Part shown: positions 11,026 through 21,645 of the stretch, piece by piece
Layout of the letters: every line of letters begins with the position of its first letter
Numbering within the stretch: position 1 is the stretch's first letter
Position numbers and translations under genes: made by a program
NCBI RefSeq assembly: GCF_027887165.1
Contig: NC_077227.1
Coordinates: forward strand, 348,097,707-348,161,706
Length of the DNA: 64,000 nt
Source of the DNA: Monodelphis domestica
Lineage: Eukaryota; Chordata; Mammalia; Didelphimorphia; Didelphidae
Reading direction: 5' to 3'
Notes under the pieces: model-generated
The model's database searches: none
What the model was told of the DNA's origin: nothing
What the model saw: only the letters and a program-made list of their open reading frames with translations

Positions 11026-11705
11026 TGAGCCAAATTGATATTTATTGTTATATCAATTAATCATAACTTGAAGGTCAAAGCAGGCCTAGGTCTCTCTAAG
11101 ACCCAGAGATAAGGAAATGACACACACACATATATATATATATATGTATATATTCACAAAAGAGATAAGGAAATGACATATATATATATATATACATATA
11201 TATTCACAAAAGAGTCAGATTACACACATTCCCCCCAGAAGCAGGAATCAGTTGAATGTTTCTCCTAGGGGGAGGGGGCCAACCAGAGTTGTCTTTTAGA
11301 AGGTTTCAAGAAAGTAGAATTTTCTTATCTTGTGGATGATTATCATGTCTGTTCCCTATATGGTAACAACCAAGGTCCCTCTGTAGCTTCAAAGCCAACT
11401 GAAATGCTATAAATCTGAACACATTACAGGATGCTGAAGGCATGTGCACAACTTACCTTTGTAAAGGTATTTTGCAAGGTACATCAAGGGTTTTTCCTTG
11501 TTATTTTATTCACAATATGATTATCAATTACTGATTCTCATACACAATCAACAACTGGAATTTTTAGCTACCATTAAATTTATGGTTATAATTTATCTTT
11601 ATAATGTTAGGTACCTAATAGGATTACATGCAAAGTATATAATTTTAAAAGGCCTAAAATGAATACAAGCTATTTAACATTGCTTTATTAGGTAATCTTT
11701 TACAG
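11026..11705. repeat. Unclassified insertion of about 680 bp within CR1/L3
   Basis: CR1/L3 sequence stops near 11025 and resumes near 11706, so this block was probably inserted. It holds 'atatttattg' near its left end, compatible with a reversed polyadenylation signal, which would fit a minus-strand LTR. I could not find matching terminal TG/CA plus target duplications, so the class stays open. Confidence 0.4.
11105..11210. repeat. Tandem duplication (56 + 50 bp) containing (CA)/(TA) tracts
   Basis: Unit 1 (11105-11160) and unit 2 (11161-11210) both start 'agagataaggaaatgaca' and end 'tatattcacaaa'. They differ mainly in dinucleotide tract length and in loss of the CA run. Confidence 0.9.
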
Positions 11706-11804
11706 AGAAAAAAATTTAGAGGTTGGGGGACTCATGTCCCCCAATTTTTCTACTGGAGATTCATTATGAGCCAACAGCATGATGGGGCAATGAAAAAAAG
11801 GCTA

Positions 11805-11885
11805 TTAGGATTCAAACTCAAGTCTTCTACCTTCAGATTTAGAGCTTTTCCCATCACAGTACACAGTGCTTTTTCTGCTAGACAA
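11805..11885 (-). mobile_element. MIR-like fragment, reverse orientation
   Basis: 'aggattcaaactcaagtct' followed by 'gagcttttcccatcacagt' resembles a reversed SINE core. Short and diverged. Confidence 0.4.
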
Positions 11886-12265
11886 CAATGCCTCACAGGA
11901 GACATGGAATGAATTTTAGGAATATTGAAGTGGGAAGCATTTAGGCATTCAGAGAGTCACCTTCTGATGTAGTCAGCTAAATATTTCTAACAAAACACTT
12001 CTCAAGGAAAAAAGTATTTCCCCAGAATGGCATTCTTCTATAATTAAGCAGTTTTCTACCCAATAACTTACTTTTGCCTCTAGACTAAGAGAGAAAGGAG
12101 CTCATGGGGAGAATTTGTGGAGGTTCCATTGGTCCTATAATCAATGGCACTAAAACACATTGGCCTGTTGCTAGGGAGTGGGTTGCTGGAAAAATTTAAG
12201 TAGCTAACTTCCTGTCCTTTACGTTCATTCATTATATATAATTATTCTATTTTGCTAAGGGACAT
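11886..12265. other. No recognised feature
   Basis: Ordinary AT-rich sequence with no repeat or coding signature that I see. Confidence 0.4.
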
Positions 12266-13320
12266 ATTGATATCATCTTAAGTAACCTAGCCTGCCCTTT
12301 TCTCAGCCCATTCAGTCCCTTTGACCTCCTCCTCTCCTCATTTCTAAACAGGTATGGTCATATCATTGACCTTGCCATTACCCACAACTACTCAACTTCC
12401 ATTATCAAAAACTATGAAATTCCCTTGTCCAAGCACAACTTCCTATCATTATTCCATCTCTCTATATGCCTCCTAACCTTCATCTTTACAATGTTATCCA
12501 ATCCCTCCAGGATTCAGTATTTTTTGAGGTTATCATACTTTCTCTGGCTTCACTTTTTCTGATTCTCACCACTGATTCTTTAGATAACCAATTCATTTCT
12601 CCACATTACTCTTTGTTTTAAAAGACTATGTCTTTCTATCTCAGGTTGAAAATACAGGGGATACTCATGGACCTACTCCTATTTTGATTGGCATAAGTGT
12701 ACCCTGTTTTCTGACCTGGGTAGAATCTCTCCTCCTTAGGAAACCTAGTAGCTCCCCATTTCTGAGAACTCACCAAACTGTCAAACTTAATTCAAACACC
12801 CTGTTAGCTTAGCTCATTGCAAATCAGAAACTTTAGTTCTAGAGATCTAAGGTTCCCTGGTAGCAAAAATTATAGACATGTGCAACCTCCTCCAACCCTC
12901 GACCCCATAAACTCCTGTTACTAGTTTACTCCCTCAAGCTACCCTTGAGCTATTGAACAGAGCTAGAATCATCAATTGCATTGGCTGGATCTTCTACACA
13001 TTTATGTCACCTGATCTCTACTGGGCCCTTCTGGTAGCAAAGTAGTCCTTTACCTCTTCCCTAAGTGATTCCCCATACTTCTTTCCATAGTGAATTTCCA
13101 AGAAAACTCCATCTCCTCTCTCCACAGTTTAGAACTTCATCTCAGGCTTTGCTGAAAAAAAAAAAAAAAGGTCATTTGCATGAACTTCTCACTCTCTCTA
13201 CATTTCACAACCCATGGGTATCATTCCCCATTCTCTCATTTTTTTTTCTAGCTTCTGATAAAGTAGTAGCTCCTCTCCAAAAGGCCAATGCTCCTTCCCT
13301 CCCTCCCTCCCAGCTCTCTT
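12266..13320 (+). mobile_element. L2-clade LINE remnant (endonuclease to RT linker region)
   Basis: Degenerate peptide blocks appear in L2 order: 'DLAITHN' near 12370 and 'EIPLSKHN' near 12417 (C-terminal endonuclease), then 'DLYWALLVAK' near 13014. Frames shift between blocks and stops interrupt them. A 15-A run lies at 13155-13169. The copy runs into the (TTC)n tract, which replaces or follows its 3' side. Confidence 0.65.
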
Positions 13321-13323
13321 CTC

Positions 13324-13749
13324 TTCTTCTTCTTCTTCTTCTTCTTCTTCTTCTTCTTCTTCTTCTTCTTCTTCTTCTTCTTCTTCTTCTTCTTCTTCTT
13401 CTTCTTCTTCTTCTTCTTCTTCTTCTTCTTCTTCTTCTTCTTCTTCTTCTTCTTCTTCTTCTTCTTCTTCTTCTTCTTCTTCTTCTTCTTCTTCTTCTTC
13501 TTCTTCTTCTTCTTCTTCTTCTTCTTCTTCTTCTTCTTCTTCTTCTTCTTCTTCTTCTTCTTCTTCTTCTTCTTCTTCTTCTTCTTCTTCTTCTTCTTCT
13601 TCTTCTTCTTCTTCTTCTTCTTCTTCTTCTTCTTCTTCTTCTTCTTCTTCTTCTTCTTCTTCTTCTTCTTCTTCTTCTTCTTCTTCTTCTTCTTCTTCTT
13701 CTTCTTCTTCTTCTTCTTCTTCTTCTTCTTCTTCTTCTTCTTCTTCTTC
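13324..13749. repeat. Perfect (TTC)142 / (GAA)142 microsatellite
   Basis: 426 bp of uninterrupted TTC by position count, within a wider polypyrimidine stretch (about 13289-13785). Both strands translate as homopolymers (Leu, Phe, Ser on plus; Glu, Lys, Arg on minus), so the long reading frames at 13065-13824 are artefacts of the repeat. GAA/TTC tracts of this length are known to form triplex (H-DNA) structures. Confidence 0.98.
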
Positions 13750-13970
13750 CAAATTCTCTCCTTCCCTCTCACCCCTCCCCAACCTACTGAGAAGGCAAGC
13801 AAATATGATAATCTATATATGTGAAGTTATGCAAAACAGAATTCCATATTTGCTATAGTGGAAAAAAGCAAGAGAAATAAAGTTTAAAAAGTATTCATTG
13901 GTCTTCACTCAGAGTCCATTAGTTCTCTTTCTCTTTGGAGGTGGATAGCAATCAAATGACTTCTTAATTA
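13750..13970 (-). mobile_element. L1 3' end fragment, reverse orientation
   Basis: 'ctactgagaaggcaagcaa' and 'agttatgcaaaacagaatt', and further on 'ctctttggaggtggatagca', match blocks shared by the L1 fragments at 14420 and 56385. The copy is degraded. Confidence 0.5.
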
Positions 13971-14004
13971 TTACATACTGTGGCCTTTTTTGGACCTCAT
14001 TCCT

Positions 14005-14245
14005 CTAGGCAACTAGATGGCACGGCGAATAGAGTGTTAGACTTGGAATCATGCAGATTGAAATTTAAAATTGGCTTTGGACACATTAGTTGTACGAGTC
14101 TGAGAAAGTCATTTTACTGTTGGTGGCCTCAGTTTCTTCACCTATAAAATGGGTATAGTATTAGTACCTAATTCTATGATTGTTCTGAGGATTAATTAAG
14201 ATAATTTGAAGTCCTATATAAGTGCTAGCTATTGTTGTTATTGTT
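14005..14245 (+). mobile_element. Near full-length CORE-SINE (Mar1/SINE1-like)
   Basis: Head 'aggcaactagatggcacgg', diverged core 'agacttggaatcatgcag', 'ctcagtttcttcacctata' and L2-like tail with 'agtgctagctattgttg'. Confidence 0.75.
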
Positions 14246-14419
14246 TCTGTCAAGATTTATACTGTTGAATAATGTTTCCTTCTATTTTCTAGAAAGCTCA
14301 AAAGCACAGAGGCCCTTACCTAAAGTGATCTGGAAAAAGCACCAACTTGGAGTTCCTTGGGGAGATTCTAGTTGTCAAATAGAATCTTTGTTCCTTTTGA
14401 AGAACTGAAGAGCTAAGAT
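14246..14419. other. No recognised feature
   Basis: Spacer between a SINE and an L1 fragment. Confidence 0.4.
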
Positions 14420-14818
14420 TTTTTTTCAACTTGGATTCTTTATTTTAATAACAAATTTCCATAATGGTTTTCTAAAGTTACATGATCCATATTGCCTCCT
14501 TCCCTCCTTGCTGCCAAAGCTGGCAAGCAATTCAATCTGGGTTATACATGTATTATTACACAAACCATATTTCCATATTATTCATTTTTGTGAGTGAATA
14601 ATCTTATAAAACCAAAACTGCAAAATATATACCCAAATAATCAAGTGAAAAATCTTATCTTTTAATCTTCATTCCAACTCCAACAGTTCTTTCTCTAGAG
14701 GTGGATAGCATTCTTTTTCATAAGTTCCTCAGAATTGTCCTGGATCATTGTATTGTTATTAGCAGAAAAATCTATCACTTTTGATCATTCTACACTATTG
14801 CAGTTATTGTATATAATG
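14420..14818 (-). mobile_element. L1 3' end, reverse orientation, 5' truncated
   Basis: Starts with a T-rich run (reversed poly(A)). It holds 'gctggcaagcaattcaat', 'ttctttctctagaggtggat' and 'cctcagaattgtcctggat', matching the order of the larger L1 copies at 37625 and 56385. Confidence 0.75.
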
Positions 14819-14990
14819 AAGAACTAAGCCTTCTGAAGCTTAGTTGTTTCATCTACAAAATGGGTATACCTGTGGTACCTAACTCCCAGAGTTATTGCCA
14901 GTGTCAAATGAGATAATAGATGTAAAGTGATTTGTGAATTTTAAAATGCTGTATAAAAGTCAGCTATTATTATTATTGTTGTCATCAGGA
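14819..14990 (+). mobile_element. CORE-SINE 3' half
   Basis: 'gtttcatctacaaaatggg' and 'gtgtcaaatgagataatag', then the tail 'gtcagctattattattatt'. The head is missing. Confidence 0.65.
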
Positions 14991-15060
14991 GGAAGAGAAC
15001 CCAAATCTCTTGAAACCCAGTTCTTTCCATTATACCATATTGCTAGTTAGTTGAGAATTA
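14991..15060 (-). mobile_element. MIR-like fragment, reverse orientation
   Basis: 'gaacccaaatctcttgaaa' and 'cccagttctttccattatac' fit a reversed SINE core. Short. Confidence 0.4.
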
Positions 15061-15425
15061 AATAAAAGAAATGCTTCCTAAAATTCTGAGTATTTTTGAT
15101 CTCCCTAGGAAGAAAGACTGAAAAATTCAGGATTGGGGGAAGTCTCATGAGGAAATGGAAGAGCTGGACAATGGAGAGACTCTTTTGCATGATACTTTTT
15201 TTTAGTCCCGGAAAAACCCAGGTTCCGCAACATACTTCTAATAAACACTGACCTCTGGTGGGTGTAGATAAAAATGTCTTTAATCAGCTACATCACTATC
15301 ATTCAGTGGAAAGAGTTATCAAGATCTCAGGACTAACATTAAAAAAACAAAGCCAAAATGAATTGAAATGAAGAAATGAACACAGTAGCCTGCTCATTCA
15401 GTTTATCTTTCCCTTTAATATTGGT
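15061..15425. other. No recognised feature
   Basis: Single-copy-looking sequence without a coding or repeat signature I can name. Confidence 0.4.
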
Positions 15426-15760
15426 GACATGGAAAAGAATTAGAGATCTTGGTGTACAACAAGCTCAATGAATCAACTATGGAGTATGGCAGCTAAAATG
15501 CTAATGTGCTCTTCGGCCATCAGGACTAGGAAAGTGATAGGCTCACTGATCTGTATTACACCCTGGTTAAGCCCCATGTAGAGAACTATATTGAGTTCTA
15601 GGTGACACATTGTAGGATGGACATTAGGCTATAGCATACAAGAGGAGAGTGACCAGGATGGTAAGAGGTCTCATCATCATGTTACATAAGGATTGTACAA
15701 AGGAACTGGGAACTGTGGAAGAGACGAATTGGGAAGCATGAAAGAGGCAGAAGCAGTGGC
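15426..15760 (+). mobile_element. CR1/L3-type LINE 3' fragment
   Basis: Blocks in CR1/L3 order: 'agagatcttggtgtacaa', 'atggcagctaaaatgcta', 'attgagttctaggtgacac' and 'gagtgaccaggatggtaag', then 'aaggaactggga'. It covers the region just downstream of the part preserved at 10346-11815, but is a separate copy. Confidence 0.7.
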
Positions 15761-16839
15761 TGAGTGGTGACCTGTCAGTCAAGTGAGAGGTTCTGATTTG
15801 GAATGTTACTGGGGAATCAGTTGGAGGCAAAGCCATCTGCAGACTGATCCCTGTTGCCTGGTATCAGGGAAGGAGGAAGACAGAAAGGAGTGGTGGTCCC
15901 TGGTGACTTTGAAGGCAGAAGAAAGAAGGACAAAAGTCCAGATATCTCTTTGACTTGCTCTGTTTATGATAGCTACTGAACTGCCAGACCCATCAATCAT
16001 TCCTCTCAATTTGAACTCTATCTCAATATCCTCCAACCTAAGGCCAACCTGTAGTATAGGGAAATCCCCAACCCTCTTACCTCCATTCTCTATCTTTTCC
16101 TGTCTTCCCCAAATAACCCCCTTACTTAAGATAAAGAAGAGAAAGACTATTTCATTTGAAACATCATTAACTAACCCTGAGTAATTTAGAAAGAAGGAGA
16201 AGAAAAGGAAGAGGGAAGCTGAGGAGGCTGAAGAAGAGGTAGGCTGGGAGAAGAGAAAAGAAACAGGAGGAAGAGAGGGTAGACAAAAGGAAGACAACTG
16301 CCTGATCTATTAGTTATCATTAACAACCAAATATAGTCCCTTATTATCATCTATTACAGAACTCTTAAATCAGAGAAGAGGAGGTTTATGAGGAACATGT
16401 CTGTCTTCATGTATTTGAAGGATCATTATTTGGAAGAGGGATTCAGCATTTCTCTTTGACCTGAGAGCAGAATTGAGAGTGAAGAGTGAAACTTAAAAAG
16501 AGAAAGGTAGGGACTGAAATAGAAATGGGTAATCTGTGTGACACTATTACTGATTGCAATGACTGAATGCTCTGGCTTGAGACTAGGGAATGCTGCTACG
16601 CAGTATGGGGGCACACCTGATGGTACTTAGTTACAATGGAGGTAGAGGTACTACAGAGATAGAGAGATCTGGGGCCACAGGGGATACTGCTAAAGGCGAA
16701 TGCTCTGGGGTCTGCCTACTGATCCCTATTGATGGCTGATGGATCAATCTATTTCCTAACCTCCTCCTCCCTTTTGCCCCTCCATTTCACCTTCTTTTGC
16801 TCTCAGTTTCTTCTTGAAGCCTTTGGCTTCTTCCCTCCC
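15761..16839. other. Unrecognised stretch with a purine-rich patch
   Basis: An A/G-rich patch at 16186-16300 gives the 163-codon minus-strand frame (15806-16297) its Ser/Phe-rich content. There is no domain, no splice-site support and no codon signature, so I do not call a gene. Confidence 0.4.
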
Positions 16840-17640
16840 ACCTTGAGTAAACTATAAAGATACTCTTTTCTTTTCCTTTTTCAAGTCAAGGGGTTTATTG
16901 GGATAACAGGATAGGAAACTGAGGTAAGAGGGATGAGGGTGTCCCTAATATAAAATGAAGATTATGAGAGCTTGGGAAGTCACAACTGTGACAGAGGGAC
17001 AGTCAGAGATGGAGGGTTGGAGAGATGGATGGAGGATAACTGTTTGAAACCTTCTTTCTTCTTCACAAAATCACCAAGGTCTTTCAGCATAATTTCAGAA
17101 GCCCCCCTCAAGGGTCCTTCAGTTAGAGACAGAAAGCTAACAAAAACAGTTCAGCTTCTTCCCCCTCAGTTAGGCTTGTCTCCTTTCTCAGCTTCAACCC
17201 CAGAGAGAAACCAAGTCCCAAGTCATAAGTTTCTCATGGCCAGCTCAACTGCCTCTCTTCCTGGTAACATTCCCTTTAGAACCTTTTTCTTGATTGACAG
17301 GTCAGGTCCCCAGCTTGTTTTCTTGCATCTTGGCTTATAAGTCCTCTCTCTCTCCATGCCTGTACCACAGGACTCAAGGCAAGGAAAAATTCCCTAGGAA
17401 TTAAATCTATCCAAAAAATGAAATGGGCTACTATAGGAGATATATTAGATTCTCCCTTATTGAAGGTCTTTAAGCAAGATGAAATGACCATTGGTCAAGT
17501 ATATTGCACAGAGAAATCTTGGTCAGGTGTGCATTCAGTGATTTCAGTGGCCCCCTCTAACCCTGGCCTTCTGGGATTCTGATTGGCTGCAGTTATGATA
17601 GGCATCAGGGAAACAGAAAGTTTAGCTAAGAGTCAAGACA
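16840..17640 (-). mobile_element. Possible LTR-retroelement remnant, reverse orientation
   Basis: Read on the minus strand, the segment has LTR-like features: 'gattctgattggctgcag' in reversed form near 17575 (CCAAT-type element) at the 5' side, and 'ggggtttattggga' (reversed AATAAA) near 16890 at the 3' side. I could not place TG/CA ends or target duplications. Frames at 16972-17340 and 17276-17491 show no domain. Confidence 0.3.
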
Positions 17641-17784
17641 CACTCCTATGGACCTTAAAAACTAGTGCCTCTCAGAATACTCCTTATTGCTAATTTCTCA
17701 GTCATATCCTTTCCCCAATCAGTGGGGATTCACTGGCTATAGGAGAGTAACTTGGTGGCCAAGATGTTTAAGTGTCAGATGATA
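17641..17784. other. No recognised feature
   Basis: Short spacer. Confidence 0.4.
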
Positions 17785-17978
17785 GTACTATAGATCTAGA
17801 GCTAAAATGGACCTCAAAGGCCATCTAATCCAACTTCCTTATTTTACAGAGAAGGAAACTGAGGTCCAAGGTGGTTAAGTGATTTGCCTGAGGTCACATA
17901 GCTCACAATATTCACAATCAGGATCTGAACCCAGGTCCTCTGATTCCAGAGCCATTGTACCACATCTCTTTGGACTGT
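17785..17978 (-). mobile_element. THER1/MIR SINE, reverse orientation, well preserved
   Basis: 'ggccatctaatccaact', 'ggaaactgaggtccaagg', 'gcctgaggtcacatagct' and 'ctgaacccaggtcctctga' appear in order. This is the reverse of the THER1/MIR body. Confidence 0.85.
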
Positions 17979-18035
17979 CAGCCATTTGTGTTCTGCATGA
18001 CTGGATTCAAATTCCATCATCATTCTTCTTGACAG

Positions 18036-18200
18036 GAAGTATGCATAATAGAAAGAGGACTGGTTTTGGAATTGGAGGTCTTGGGTTGGCATCCCAGCTT
18101 TGCCACTTACTATTTGTATGACCTGAGTTGTCATCATCTGAAAAAAGGAGTATTAGGCTACATGATCTCTAAGGTCCTATCACCCTCTAAATCAGTAGAC
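18036..18200 (+). mobile_element. MIR-type SINE
   Basis: 'agaaagaggactggttttg', 'tttgccacttactatttg' and 'atctctaaggtcctatcac' follow MIR order. Confidence 0.7.
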
Positions 18201-18474
18201 TTTTCTTAGAGTAGGATGGACTGTGCCACCAAAGTGTTGAACTAGACCGACAGCATTACTGGTCCTTGTTGTCTTACCCTTCTATTCTATGAAATAGAAA
18301 TCTCTTTAGGAAGAGCAGGATAACTGAGCCTTATTCTATGTGAACAAGTTAAAATTGCATTTGTTTCAACATGTATGCCACAGGAAGTATAGTGACTGCT
18401 ATCCAAAGAGCCAAGTCAGTCTTTGTGAAACCAAGCTTTAGATTTCACACATAATTGTACTAGGTAAGTAGGGG
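18201..18474. other. No recognised feature
   Basis: Ordinary sequence between a MIR and an L2 copy. Confidence 0.4.
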
Positions 18475-19085
18475 AAACATGTAAGTGACTGCACATTGCT
18501 AAACACTGTGGATACAAAGGAAACTAATCAATAATTCCTGCCCTCATGGAGATCACATTCTAATGGAGAAATTAACATGCAATAAGGTTCAAATAAATCA
18601 AGTACAGGATAAATTGGAGATAATGGAGGGAAGAAACACGAATTTAGAGGGATTAGGAAAGGTTTCCTATAGAAGGCAGGGGGGGATTTGGCTCAGGAAG
18701 CAAGGAGACAAGAGATGAGGAGGGAGAATATTCCAGACACAAGGGACAGCCAGTAAAAATGTCCAGCAGGAGGAGGTAGAGGGTCTTGTTTGAGCAACAG
18801 CAAGGTCAGTGTCACTGGACCACAAAGTGATTTGGGAGAAAAAATATATAAGAAGATTGGAAAGGGAAGAGGGAAGAGGGCCAAGTTGTGAAAGACTTTC
18901 AATGCCAGCCAGAGGACTTTATATTTGATCCTGAAGGTGATATAGAAGCATAGGAGTTTGAGTGGAGGGTTCATGTGGTCAGACTTGAGCTTTATAAAGG
19001 TCATTTTGACAGGTGAGGAGGCATGCTGGAATGGAAAGATCTGTGTCATATAGACCAACCAGAAGGCTATTGAGGGGATAGTGTG
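18475..19085 (-). mobile_element. L2 LINE 3' region, reverse orientation
   Basis: In reverse L2 order: 'aaacactgtggatacaaag', 'gccctcatggagatcacat', 'ggaaaggtttcctatagaa', 'gtgtcactggaccacaaag', 'tttatatttgatcctgaag' and 'agaccaaccagaaggctat'. The 162-codon frame at 18693-19181 on the minus strand overlaps this LINE and is not an independent gene. Confidence 0.85.
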
Positions 19086-19774
19086 TTCTTTTGTTTGCAA
19101 AAATCTGGTGAGCCAACAAGTTGAAATACATGACCTCTCAAACATCTCCAAAACAGAAATGATGTGCCAAAAATCAAGCAACTTCAGATATCTCTAAGTT
19201 CTAAAACACCCAGAATCCAAAATAAGATTAAAAGAAACCCAGGAGCTGATACTTACCAACACATCAGCCTTCCCCTATATCCTACGCTACTGGGAATAAG
19301 CAGATCCAAGGGCATAACACAGACTTAAATTTAAAAAATACTCCTATATATTGGTTTCTCCCTTTCCTCATTGCTGTGGAAATCCTATCTCTAGGCTGTA
19401 GAAGTTTAATAGGTGCTCAACAGTCAGCTTGACCAAAGCTCTTAAGGAGCAAAAGTCTTCCAGGGCTTGAAACCTGGACGCATTAGTGCTGAAATTGCTT
19501 AGAATTGCCAGTACTGGGCAGAGAATTGAGGAATGTGGGGAATGGGGCAGATGACCAGGGCAGTATACTATGCATGTGGAGGGCTATGATATCAAGGTTG
19601 AAGGAGAGAGCATAGCAAATAACTGGGGTCAATTCTGACTACTCAAAAGACTTGAGCTGGTAAACCATGAATTATCTAGCATAGGAGGAGGCTGAGATGC
19701 TTTGAGTTCCAGTCCCCAAAGAAACCAGTACCAAAGCAGAAGAAGTCAAGAAGTAAATTATAATGAAAATAAAG
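19086..19774. other. No recognised feature
   Basis: About 700 bp without a repeat or coding signature I can name. Confidence 0.4.
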
Positions 19775-19965
19775 GTGGGGGCAGCTAAATGGATGAGTAG
19801 TCAGGCCTGGAAACTAGAGGTCCTGTGTTCATATCTGGCCTTAGACACTTCCCAGCAATGTGACTATGGGCAAGTCACTTAATCCCAATTGCCTAGCCAT
19901 TACTATTCTTCTGCCTTGGGTCTGATGCCTAGTATTCTGAGACAGAAGGTAAGTGTTCTTTAAAG
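19775..19965 (+). mobile_element. CORE-SINE, WSINE/Mar3-like tail
   Basis: Head 'gggggcagctaaatggat', core 'gggcaagtcacttaatccc', then the tail 'attcttctgccttgggtct' and 'gacagaaggtaag'. The tail separates this family from the RTE-tailed and L2-tailed SINEs. Confidence 0.85.
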
Positions 19966-20039
19966 AAAAAAGAAAATAAAGGTGGAGGGGGGATGAAAAT
20001 ACCAAAGGAGAGAATGGTGAGGGGGAAAAAGGCAATGAA

Positions 20040-20440
20040 TGAGTGCAGGACAAAAGGACTTGTGGAATTTGAGGATAATGGGATTCTATTGCACACTATT
20101 CCTTGAGGGATTTTCAAAAGAAATGAAAATTGTGATAGTAGAGTTTATATCCTCCACAGCAAAAATAATGAGCAAAATAGAAAAACTTAGATCGGTAGTA
20201 GCACGCCTCACCAAAGAAACAAAAGAAAGAATAATTGATTCATAAAGCAAATAAACAGAAGTTGAGGATAACCTAGAAAAAGAGAAACAAAAAAATAGTA
20301 ACATGAAAAGGAAATACACTTACTATGTAAGCAATACATATGTATCTCAGACAGGATGTGTAGAGATAGCTTGAGAATCATAGGTCTCTCAGAAGAATAT
20401 GATAGGACAAAAAATCTTAATATTATAATGAAGGAAATAT
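20040..20440 (+). mobile_element. L1/HAL1-like element, 5' segment
   Basis: A-rich plus-strand sequence with a Lys/Glu-rich potential and blocks such as 'cataggtctctcagaagaat' that resemble the ORF1-type region of HAL1/L1 elements. Only short frames remain (68 codons at 20039-20245). The element appears to continue at 20964 after an inserted L1. Confidence 0.45.
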
Positions 20441-20963
20441 AATTTATTTCCAAGTGTTTCAACCCCTCCATCTTATCCCTGCACCACAGAAGGCAATACC
20501 TGATAAAATATATGTATATATGAATTATGCCTTTTATGTTTCTATTTATCAGTTCCTTCTCTGGAAGCAGATATTCATAAGTCATTCTTCAAAGATTATT
20601 TCTGTATTTGTATATAAAGTTCTCTTGATTCTACTCATTTCATTCTTCGTTATTTTGTGCAGGTCTTTAACAGTTTTTAAAAAGTAATCTGCTTACCATT
20701 TCTTACAGTATAGTAGTATTCCTTCACAATAATATAAAACAATTTGTTCAGTCATTCCCCAATTGAATGACATCACCTCATTTTCCAGTTCTTTGTCACC
20801 ACAAAGAAAGCTGCTATAAAATTTTGGAACATGAAGATTCTTTTCTTTTTTCTTTGATCTTTTTGGTTAACAGATCCAGCAATGTTATTGCTGGATAGTT
20901 TTATAACTCTCTAGGAATAATTCCAAATTGCTCTCCAAAATGGTTGGATCAGTTGAGAATTCC
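20441..20963 (-). mobile_element. L1 3' fragment, reverse orientation, nested
   Basis: 'cagttccttctctggaag', 'acaatttgttcagtcattcc', 'ttgtcaccacaaagaaagct' and 'ccaaaatggttggatcagtt' match the order of the L1 copies at 37625 and 56385 in the same reversed orientation. A short imperfect duplication, 'aggaaata' (about 20432 and 20964), flanks it. Confidence 0.75.
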
Positions 20964-21430
20964 AGGAAATAAAAACTTTGGAACATAAAAAATGAAATTC
21001 CAATTGAAAGAATTCACAGATCATGTGTAGAACAAAATCCAAGTCTGCAAACTCCAAGATATATAATGGTTAAATTTAAAAATTCAATTAAAAAAACTAT
21101 AAGTTCTAAAAGTCATTGGGAAAAAGACTTAGAATTAGATGGGACATTTGACTAATAGAAGACTATTCTATAACCAGTAGAAAAAGGAGAAGAGAATGTT
21201 ATAATTTGTTCCAAAAAACAATGCACATAGGATACAGCTGAGGGTGGCCTATACTACAAATATGAGCCTGATCATTCAGAACAAAAGTTGAACATTCAAT
21301 AATAAAGAAAAATTAGAAATATTTTTAGAAAAAATTATAATTGAAGAGATTATTTGTTTCTTGAACACCCCACACACAACAGAAATGCAGGAGGAATGAA
21401 TAAATATAGCAGGCAAGCATAACAACAACA
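20964..21430 (+). mobile_element. L1/HAL1-like element, 3' segment
   Basis: Resumes with 'ggaaataaaaactttgga' after the nested L1. 'caatgcacataggatacag' and 'attcagaacaaaagttgaac' are in a context similar to the ORF1-proximal part of L1/HAL1. Assignment is by resemblance only. Confidence 0.4.
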
Positions 21431-21459
21431 GAGTAACAACAAAAAGACAAGAACATTTT

Positions 21460-21645
21460 TTTAACCCTTACCTTCCATCTTAGAATCAATACTTTGTATT
21501 GGTCCCAAGGCAGAAGAATGGGAAAAACTAGGCAATGGTGTTAAGTTACTTGCCCAGGATCACACAGTTAGAAAGTATTGGGGTCAAATTTGAACCCAGG
21601 ACCTCATATTTGTGAGTCTGACTCTCTATCCACTGAGCCACCCAA
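21460..21645 (-). mobile_element. CORE-SINE, WSINE/Mar3-like, reverse orientation
   Basis: Starts with the reversed tail 'aacccttaccttccatctt', then 'acttgcccaggatcacac' and 'tttgaacccaggacctcat', and ends at a reversed head 'ccactgagccaccc'. The length is complete for this family. Confidence 0.85.

Larger units (their letters stand above)
10346..11815 (+). mobile_element. CR1/L3-type LINE remnant with two insertions
   Basis: Segments 10346-10679, 10899-11025 and about 11706-11815 follow the order of a CR1/L3 reverse-transcriptase region. Visible marks are 'PLLFNIFI' near 10535-10560 (a common RT block), 'gatgaaatttaataagga' at 10920, 'cttgggttcaaaaaatca'-like sequence at 10945, and 'tatgagccaacagcatgat' at 11765. 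The frame is broken by stops and indels, so the copy is dead. A hAT-type element (10680-10890) and an unclassified block (about 11026-11705) interrupt it. Confidence 0.7.

Noticed and set aside
13065..13824. Long reading frames on both strands (178-241 codons)
   Set aside because: They are homopolymeric translations of the perfect (TTC)142 tract and its flanks, not proteins.
15806..16297. 163-codon minus-strand frame
   Set aside because: Produced by a purine-rich patch. Ser/Phe-rich, no domain, no splice context.
16972..17340. 122-codon plus-strand frame
   Set aside because: Lies in a possible LTR remnant. No recognisable protein family.
18693..19181. 162-codon minus-strand frame
   Set aside because: It overlaps an L2 copy and has no intact domain.
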